Assembly (NCBI GenBank): GCA_900557195.1
Contig: USRT01000001.1
Coordinates: 72,770 to 136,769, forward strand
Direction of reading: 5' to 3'
DNA: 64,000 nt
Source: an uncultured Clostridium sp.
Lineage (GTDB): Bacteria; Bacillota; Clostridia; TANB77; CAG-508
The notes beneath the pieces were generated by a model. It was not told where the DNA came from, made no database searches, and saw nothing but the letters and a program-made list of their open reading frames with translations. A program made the translations under genes and the position numbers. Below are positions 58,869-64,000 of the stretch, one piece after another (position 1 is the stretch's first letter; every line of letters begins with the position of its first letter).

Positions 58869-58940
58869 TAATCCTTTGTTATATCAAAGGATCACTAGAG
58901 GTTTCGACTACTGAACCAGTAATCAGTAGTCTTTATTTAT
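58863..58940 (+). ncRNA. Candidate small RNA between cas6 and the nuclease-like gene
   Basis: A transcript from the plus-strand promoter would hold two hairpins: ATCCTTTG/CAAAGGAT (58871-58892) and GACTACTGA/TCAGTAGTC (58906-58931), the second followed by TTTATTTATTTT as a weak terminator. It would be about 75 bases long, has no ORF, and its 3' end is antisense to the last codons of the gene at 58933. Prediction only. Confidence 0.45.
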
Positions 58941-59361
58941 TTTGCCATTTTGGCGCACTTCTTATTTTTCTTGCATTACTTATACTTGCATTGTATGCTG
59001 TTATAAATTTTGCCTTTTTATTATTAATTATATTTAGAATTACAACATAATTATCTTCTGATATAATACTTACACGTCTGTTTTCATTATACTTCTTTTT
59101 ATCTCTATCCCAACCTACATATAGTTCTGCATTTGAATCTAATAATACATTTTTTATCCAATCCATTCGCTTTGCTCTTTCCCATGAAAATATAGATTTA
59201 TCTCTTTTTTTATATTGTTTACTCTCAAAAAAAGCATGTTCAAATTGATCTTCATAAAATTTTACTTCTATTCCAGAATATGTAAAAACCTTCTGCTTGC
59301 AGTAGTTTAATATGTAATATTCTCTGTAATCCAATTCATTGTTTAAATTTAATAAATCCAA
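58933..59361 (-). CDS. Barnase/EndoU/RelE-like (PBECR-type) putative RNase
   Basis: A 142-residue protein with the C-terminal pattern YVVILNIINNKKAKFITAYNAS and KIRSAPKW, which resembles the PBECR/BrnT-like nuclease fold of small RNase toxins. The start is TTG at 59361 behind AAAGGAGG. It lies beside cas6, and a degenerate CRISPR mini-array occupies its 5' region, ending right at the ribosome binding site. A role as a toxin held in check by Cascade is inference. It could instead be an accessory nuclease of the CRISPR locus. Confidence 0.55.
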   Translation of the reverse strand: MDLLNLNNELDYREYYILNYCKQKVFTYSGIEVKFYEDQFEHAFFESKQYKKRDKSIFSWERAKRMDWIKNVLLDSNAELYVGWDRDKKKYNENRRVSIISEDNYVVILNIINNKKAKFITAYNASISNARKIRSAPKWQNK

Positions 59362-59371
59362 AATATCCTCC

Positions 59372-59485
59372 TTTCTTTTTCTAGTATATTTAGATTAAAA
59401 CTTTTAATTTTGTGAATCGTATAATTTATAATTAATATTCACATTCTAATATTATTTAAATTAAATCTTATAATTTATAATTAAT
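59372..59485 (-). CRISPR. Degenerate CRISPR mini-array with a PAM-flanked self-target (CreA-like)
   Basis: Two repeat-like sequences, 59437-59467 (GATTTAATTTAAATAATA...ATGTGAAT) and 59372-59401 (22 of 30 positions match the repeat), flank a 35-base spacer at 59402-59436. The period of 66 equals the main array. The first 22 spacer bases match 59485-59464 at 21 positions, with CCA as the adjacent 5' bases (59488-59486). The remaining 13 spacer bases do not match. The target lies just after the promoter of this unit. This is the pattern of regulatory crRNAs such as CreA. Confidence 0.75.
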
Positions 59486-59508
59486 TGGCATTAATTTTTA
59501 TATATACA

Positions 59509-59537
59509 TATATACTACATATCATTTACAATGTCAA
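59509..59537 (-). promoter_or_regulatory. Promoter of the mini-array and nuclease-like gene
   Basis: TTGACA (59537-59532), a 17-base spacer and TATATA (59514-59509) on the minus strand. Transcription would begin near 59502, about 17 bases before the self-target. The rest of the 59362-59826 gap is AT-rich, apart from the terminator at 59757. Confidence 0.7.
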
Positions 59538-59756
59538 TATAAAAATATAATATTTCTATAAACTTACTTTAAGAAAATATAGTGCACATATTCACATGTA
59601 AATCATATTAAGATTTGAAATACTAAGAAACTAAGAATATACCCCTACTAATAAATAATCTAAAGAATTTTCTTTCTGAATAAACTTAAATTACTAAGCA
59701 TAACGAATTCATAAAAAAATAAATTATTTCCAATAATAATGAACTGAAAACAAAAT

Positions 59757-59803
59757 AAAAATGAATTTTACATTTATAAATTGTAAAATTCATTTTTATT
59801 TTT
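59757..59803. terminator. Terminator downstream of the patatin gene
   Basis: A long perfect stem (AAAAATGAATTTTACA with its complement), with T-rich flanks on both strands. Confidence 0.88.
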
Positions 59804-59826
59804 CTGTAGTACCATCTTCAAAGCTT

Positions 59827-60765
59827 TCACATCACAATCTCACTTATCTCATTATCATCTTTACCACACAAATTAGCATCAGCATCATTTCCTTCATCCA
59901 AATATTCATTTTTAAACATTTTCCTTAACTTATTCATCTTATTAACAATCTCTTCTCCACTTTTAGGTATAATATTTTTTCTAGACTCTTGATTATAAAT
60001 TCTCGCAATTGATTTTATATATTGAATATCTTCGCCATATTTAAAAACAACATCTAAAATATCCTTTGATTTTCTATACCCTTGCTCAATTAATCTATTT
60101 GTCAAACTACTATTAAAGTAAAAATAATCTTTTAATTTTTTGTCATCCTCAAATACAATTTCTATTATTGCAGCATCTGTATCTAACTCTTCATATTGTT
60201 CACTCGCATGATCAAATCGTAATACAAAAATCAAATCCAAATTTTCATTTTCTAATGGCTCTATTGGTGTATTATCTAGAAAAGCTCCATCTACATAATA
60301 ATCATCTTTTATTAAAATTGGATTATATAATCCTGGAACAGAAATACTCGCCTTTAAGAAATCATTTCGAACTTTATTATGTTCTTTATTAACATTTTTA
60401 TAACATAATGAAATATTAGGTATCTTTATATAATCTATATAACAAGGTGTTTGGCTTACATCTTCTACTTCTGATTGCATCTTTTCTATATAATTGTATA
60501 TAACTTTTCTTTTATCTGATTTTACTAAAAACTCTTTTGCTGATTTAAAATCTAAATTTCTCCATACTTCAAATAAATAGTCGAATTTATTATTTATAAA
60601 ACCATATGCATTTATTGCTCCAATTGATGCGCCACTTACTGCTTTTATATTATTCATTTCTATATATTCTAAAATAGCTTTGCAAAATCCAATTTCATAA
60701 GCGCCTTTTGCAAATCCACCTGAAAAAACAATTCCAATACGTAAATCTGACATAGTAGGATTCAT
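59827..60765 (-). CDS. Patatin-like phospholipase
   Basis: A 312-residue serine lipase-like protein. The oxyanion loop SGGFAKGAYEIG, the nucleophile elbow GASIGAIN (GxSxG) and the catalytic Asp in VDGAFLDNTP are all present. An acidic C-terminal tail follows. No signal peptide, so cytosolic. Patatins can act in lipid turnover or in anti-phage effectors; no cyclase or sensor gene adjoins it, so a housekeeping role is as likely. Confidence 0.85.
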   Translation of the reverse strand: MNPTMSDLRIGIVFSGGFAKGAYEIGFCKAILEYIEMNNIKAVSGASIGAINAYGFINNKFDYLFEVWRNLDFKSAKEFLVKSDKRKVIYNYIEKMQSEVEDVSQTPCYIDYIKIPNISLCYKNVNKEHNKVRNDFLKASISVPGLYNPILIKDDYYVDGAFLDNTPIEPLENENLDLIFVLRFDHASEQYEELDTDAAIIEIVFEDDKKLKDYFYFNSSLTNRLIEQGYRKSKDILDVVFKYGEDIQYIKSIARIYNQESRKNIIPKSGEEIVNKMNKLRKMFKNEYLDEGNDADANLCGKDDNEISEIVM

Positions 60766-60849
60766 ATTAATCCTATTCCTCCTTTTTCGAACTAAATATA
60801 TTATATCTCATATTCTATTTATTTTCTACATATTTTTATAAATTTTAAA

Positions 60850-60880
60850 GAGAGTTCAAAATGAACTCTCTTTTTCGGGA
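60850..60880. terminator. Hairpin terminator between patatin and DUF4097 genes
   Basis: AAAGAGAGTTCA and TGAACTCTCTTT form a 12-base stem with a three-base loop and a T5 tail on the plus strand. Confidence 0.7.
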
Positions 60881-61029
60881 TAAAATTGTGTACTTTTTTA
60901 TTTAAATTATGGAAAAAGCGTATTTCTGACTTTATTGAATCTATGTATAATAATTTCTCGATTTCATCTAAAGGTATACAAATCTTAAATACTAAATATT
61001 ATACACACACTTTACATAACTAAAAACAT

Positions 61030-61995
61030 CTATTTTCTTTCTAACATTATTTTACCACTTGTTACCTGAAAATTAAATTTATTCCCACCATTTTTATATT
61101 TTCCTTCACCACTTTTTTTATCTAAATTTGACATATTTGAATATAAATCAAAGTCAGATTTAAAACTACCAGATGTAACAGAATAACTCGCTTCAAATCC
61201 CTCATTTTCTGGAATAGCAACATCTATACTTCCAGATGTCACTTTTACATCTAAACTTTCTGGTAAAACATTATTATCTACTAAAATCTTTCCACTAGTA
61301 GTTTTTAAATCCATCTGCTTCGCACTTCCATCTATGTCTATTTTTCCAGATTTAACTGAAGCATTTAAAATATTTGTATTTAAATTATTTATTTCAATCT
61401 TACCAGATGTAACTTCAGAATTTAAAGAACTTGTTTTTACATCATTCATTTCAATACTACCTGATGACACATTAGCTTCTATATCTTGTGAAACAACTTT
61501 TCTAATCTCTATTTTCCCTGAACTAACCTTTACATTAAACTTATTTAATTTTAGATCTTCGATATTTGCTCTACCACTTGAGATTTTTACATATACTTCT
61601 TCAAATTCTTTATCTGGCAAATATACATCTAAATTTGTAGATATACTACCAAACCCTAAGAAGAAAAATCCAATTTTCTTCTTTCCTTCTTGGACTGATA
61701 TAGTTTCATTTTTATAATCAATATTTACTAATTCATCTTCTTTTAACTCATATCTACTTTTTTGTATCACTCTAATCTTATCAGAATCATTTTTGTATAT
61801 ATTAATACTTCCACTAGTCCAATCTAAATCTATATTTTTAATATTAGTTACATCAAATTCCTCTTCATATACAATATGTTCACTTTCATTGCTAAAAATA
61901 TCACCTAGTCTTGCATTTGAAACTAATAAACATATTAATAATATTGTTAATACAATTGCTACTATTGTCCATATTATAATCTTTGTATTATTCAT
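61030..61995 (-). CDS. DUF4097 beta-helix surface protein
   Basis: A 321-residue protein with one N-terminal membrane anchor (residues about 7-27) and a repetitive beta domain. The unit S-G-x-I-x-I recurs about ten times (for example WTSGSINIY, VSSGKIEIR, VTSGKIEIN, VKSGKIDID), predicting a right-handed beta-helix outside the cell. Family function is unknown. It is the last gene of the PadR-DUF1700 operon, a common grouping in Firmicutes. Confidence 0.83.
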   Translation of the reverse strand: MNNTKIIIWTIVAIVLTILLICLLVSNARLGDIFSNESEHIVYEEEFDVTNIKNIDLDWTSGSINIYKNDSDKIRVIQKSRYELKEDELVNIDYKNETISVQEGKKKIGFFFLGFGSISTNLDVYLPDKEFEEVYVKISSGRANIEDLKLNKFNVKVSSGKIEIRKVVSQDIEANVSSGSIEMNDVKTSSLNSEVTSGKIEINNLNTNILNASVKSGKIDIDGSAKQMDLKTTSGKILVDNNVLPESLDVKVTSGSIDVAIPENEGFEASYSVTSGSFKSDFDLYSNMSNLDKKSGEGKYKNGGNKFNFQVTSGKIMLERK

Positions 61996-61997
61996 AT

Positions 61998-62673
61998 CTA
62001 TCCCCTTCTTTCTTTTGATTCATATACAGCATCTATTATGTTTGAAATAGCTGCACCTATTAGAAATATAATCCAAGAATAAGCCCATGCATTAAAACAA
62101 AAACTAATTCCGATATATATTGCAATAATTAAACACCAAACAGCTGAATTGATGCTATTTTTAGCTGACTTTTTTAATTCTTTATTTACTTTCCATTCTT
62201 TAAATTCTTCTACCATTGTATCATCTGCACTTTTATATTTAGGTTTAGACATTCCATTATACACAAGTAGCATAGTTGCAATTGCTACAAATATAAACAT
62301 AAATATAACACCTAAATCTTCTGTTAATCCTTCAATATTTAATTCACTAAACAATATAACAGGAACAACACTTAATATATATAACCCAACTGCGCTGGAT
62401 ACAAGCATTGCTGATTTTTTTCTTTGTTTACCGAATATAATCTGTATTCCATTTATTATTTTCATCTTGCAAATTAGATACTAATTCTTCAATATTTCCC
62501 ATATTAGAAATTGCAATATTATAACTTTCTTCTTGTGTTTTACCAGATGTAACTAAATCATTATATTTATCTATTAAATTTGATGTAATCTCCTCTTTTA
62601 ACTCATATGATTTTTTAGTCTTTGGCGCATTTTCAAATATATTATCTACATATCTTTTTAATTTTTCCTCCAT
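61998..62673 (-). CDS. DUF1700/permease-prefix membrane protein (needs +1 shift at CGG)
   Basis: The first 80 codons from the ATG at 62673 (GGGGGAG site) encode the cytosolic helical prefix domain (KRYVDNIFENAPKTKKSYEL ... WNTDYI). They meet CGG (C at 62433), directly followed by TAA in the same frame. Skipping C gives GKQRKKSAMLVSSAVGLYIL, the membrane half with about four hydrophobic segments. The joined length is 224 residues. Homologues have the prefix and membrane parts as one protein, so the break is explained by the same shift as in other genes. It lies between the PadR and DUF4097 genes. Confidence 0.8.
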
Positions 62674-62674
62674 T

Positions 62675-63010
62675 TTATATCTCCCCCAATTCAATTAATT
62701 TGCTTATTAGCATTTGCGCATTTTTCCATTCTGCTTTACTCTCTTTATAGTATTTCTGTCCAGTATCTGTTATTTTATAATATCTTCTTCTGGCTCCACT
62801 ATTTTCATCTCCCCAATAAGATACTATCATTCCCATTTCTTCTAATCTTCTAAAGGCTGTATATAAAGTTGCTTCTTTTAATTCATATTGTCCATTTGTT
62901 ATTTCTGAAATAGATTTGTTAATTTCATAACCATAACTATCTTTTTTCATTAAATGTGCAAGTATTATTGTATCTGTAGAACCTCTTATTAAATCTGATG
63001 CAATTGACAT
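62675..63010 (-). CDS. PadR-family transcriptional regulator
   Basis: A 111-residue winged-helix regulator: SDLIRGSTDTIILAHLMKKDSYGYEINKSI and ATLYTAFRRLEEMGMIVSYW are the PadR core. The ATG at 63010 follows AGAGGTG. It is the first gene of the DUF1700-DUF4097 operon and probably regulates it. Confidence 0.88.
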   Translation of the reverse strand: MSIASDLIRGSTDTIILAHLMKKDSYGYEINKSISEITNGQYELKEATLYTAFRRLEEMGMIVSYWGDENSGARRRYYKITDTGQKYYKESKAEWKNAQMLISKLIELGEI

Positions 63011-63061
63011 TGTTATCACCTCTTAACATATATTATATTTTAATATACCTCATCTGTCAAG

Positions 63062-63118
63062 GTATTGTATAAAAAAAGAAAAACCCATACAAAATCAGAA
63101 CGATTTATTGTATGGGTA
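63062..63118 (-). terminator. Terminator of the gene at 63132
   Basis: ACCCATACA and TGTATGGGT pair across a 16-base loop; on the minus strand TTTTTCTTTTTTT follows. Confidence 0.85.
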
Positions 63119-63131
63119 AAATTAAAGGTTG

Positions 63132-63836
63132 TTAATACTCCTTTATCCATAATTTAGTGATTGGTAAATATGAGAAGCCATCCCATAAAATCTCGTATAT
63201 ATCCATATATGAACATCCTCTTTTCAGAATTACTCCATCAAGCTCAAGCCCTATGAAATAATCACCATAAAAGATTCTATTTTCACATATTATATATTTA
63301 TTTTCATTTAGGTTTTGGTTTCCTAGTTGCTTTTCCAATGCAGAAAATGTTGTTTTTCCAGATGTTTTTAGCAAGACAACATATTTAGCACCTTCATCAA
63401 ATCTTGATTTTAGGTCTAATAGCAACCTTTTACAGTTACACTTTTTGTATTGCTCATGTCTTTCTAAGTTCCATTCATTGTAGAACTTATTAATTTCCTT
63501 TAAATTTTCAAGAAGCATCTGGTATGATTCTAAAGTTCTTTTCTTTTTGTTGTTTTGCTCTCTACGTACCTTATTTAAGCTCCGCTCCAGGCTTACTCCA
63601 CCTAAAATAATACTAGCCGATTCTTCAATCTCTTCAAAAATATCCTGATTATCTTCATAGATTTTTACATTAAAATCATACTCTGATATCATCTCTTCGA
63701 TTTCTACTCGAAAACTATTTAAGAAATAGAACTTCACTTTCTGCCAAAATGTGAATTCAACTCTCTCATATACCTCTTTCTCAGGATTACTTAATTTGAA
63801 AATCCGTACTTGTTCTTTTGAATATGTTCTGTTCAT
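63132..63836 (-). CDS. Unknown protein of foreign appearance, 234 residues, with two CGG codons read in frame
   Basis: I do not recognise the family. The protein is highly charged with a helical middle (LESYQMLLENLKEINKFYNEW) and a C-terminal part with YGDYFIGLELDGVILKRG. It carries CGG at codon 11 (C at 63806) and again near codon 84 (SLERSLN). In both cases the frame stays open through CGG, while a +1 shift would hit a stop within a few codons. It also uses CTG and GAG more than its neighbours. It is therefore the clear exception to the CGG rule here and was probably acquired recently from a genome where CGG is Arg. Confidence 0.6.
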   Translation of the reverse strand: MNRTYSKEQVRIFKLSNPEKEVYERVEFTFWQKVKFYFLNSFRVEIEEMISEYDFNVKIYEDNQDIFEEIEESASIILGGVSLERSLNKVRREQNNKKKRTLESYQMLLENLKEINKFYNEWNLERHEQYKKCNCKRLLLDLKSRFDEGAKYVVLLKTSGKTTFSALEKQLGNQNLNENKYIICENRIFYGDYFIGLELDGVILKRGCSYMDIYEILWDGFSYLPITKLWIKEY

Positions 63837-64000
63837 TTTGCCTTTACTCCTTTTTAATTTTTTTAATTATATACATAATATATATGTTATTATTATATCA
63901 CAAAATGCTATCATTTACAAATTCGCCACATAAGTTAACCTTTAGTATAAATTGCAATAATAAGTGTCGCACTTTTTGCAAAAAAATTACAAATTATTTT

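Noticed and set aside
59589..59620. Possible third degenerate CRISPR repeat upstream of the mini-array
   Set aside because: Only short AT-rich similarity, off the 66-base period, with no handle-like end.
1815..62673. Apparent frameshifts as ordinary sequencing or assembly errors
   Set aside because: All 13 are the same base, at the same codon phase, always before a Gly codon, and none falls in homopolymers, where indel errors usually occur. Not fully excluded without reads.
1815..62673. Reassignment of CGG to an amino acid other than Arg
   Set aside because: Reading CGG as any single amino acid does not restore the downstream frame. The homologous sequence continues one base later in each case.

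Overview
The window comes from a very AT-rich, spore-forming member of the Clostridia (Firmicutes), probably an anaerobe. The sporulation genes yqfC, yqfD, a pdaA-like deacetylase and bofA, the PyrD/PyrK-type dihydroorotate dehydrogenase, a glmS ribozyme, an Agr quorum-sensing locus and a type I-B CRISPR-Cas system all fit this. Arg is mostly AGA. No tRNA or rRNA gene was seen.

Layout. 1-4 kb: argS (cut by the edge), a DUF975 membrane protein, a long-armed hairpin element, rimO, pyrB. 4-12 kb: a housekeeping run on the minus strand (RNase E/G, pth, GNAT, two glycosyltransferases, tsaC, recO, yqzL, era). 12-20 kb: a pyrimidine operon (asnB, pyrK, pyrD, pyrE-like, PrpF-like, pyrC, M20 amidohydrolase). 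20-28 kb: Fic, DUF3048, dgkA, ybeY, an unknown 404-residue protein, yqfD, yqfC and the deacetylase. 28-34 kb: a second pyrD/pyrK pair and an Agr locus with agrA/agrC facing agrB/agrD. 34-41 kb: RNA-modification genes, uvrC, a second long-armed hairpin, the glmS ribozyme and glmS, and a strongly promoted small basic ORF. 41-47 kb: bofA, yaaL, a cation exchanger, an orphan mini-CRISPR and small regulators. 47-59.5 kb: a 50-repeat CRISPR array, a complete type I-B cas operon, a nuclease-like gene and a degenerate mini-array. 59.8-64 kb: patatin, a PadR/DUF1700/DUF4097 operon and a gene of foreign appearance.

Main result. Thirteen apparent frameshifts in nine genes (rimO, rng, recO, asnB, fic twice, pyrD four times, glmS, cas8b and a DUF1700-type membrane protein) are all the same event: an extra C exactly in front of a glycine codon, so that the upstream frame meets an in-frame CGG codon and the protein continues one base later at GGA or GGT. 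I found no CGG codon read as Arg in any other recognisable native gene. CGA, CGT and CGC are used normally. The simplest reading is that CGG is unassigned and ribosomes skip its C, a recurrent +1 frameshift that always inserts Gly. Two non-conforming ORFs (40384-40524 and 63132-63836) are also informative.

Second result. Upstream of the nuclease-like gene beside the cas operon is a degenerate repeat-spacer-repeat with the exact period of the main array. The first 22 nt of its spacer match (21/22) a site just downstream of its own promoter, flanked by a CCA PAM. The only mismatch is at position 18, one of the flipped-out every-sixth positions of type I crRNAs. This is the architecture of a CreTA-like or Cascade-autoregulated element. 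Because Cas8b itself needs the CGG frameshift, the two systems are linked.
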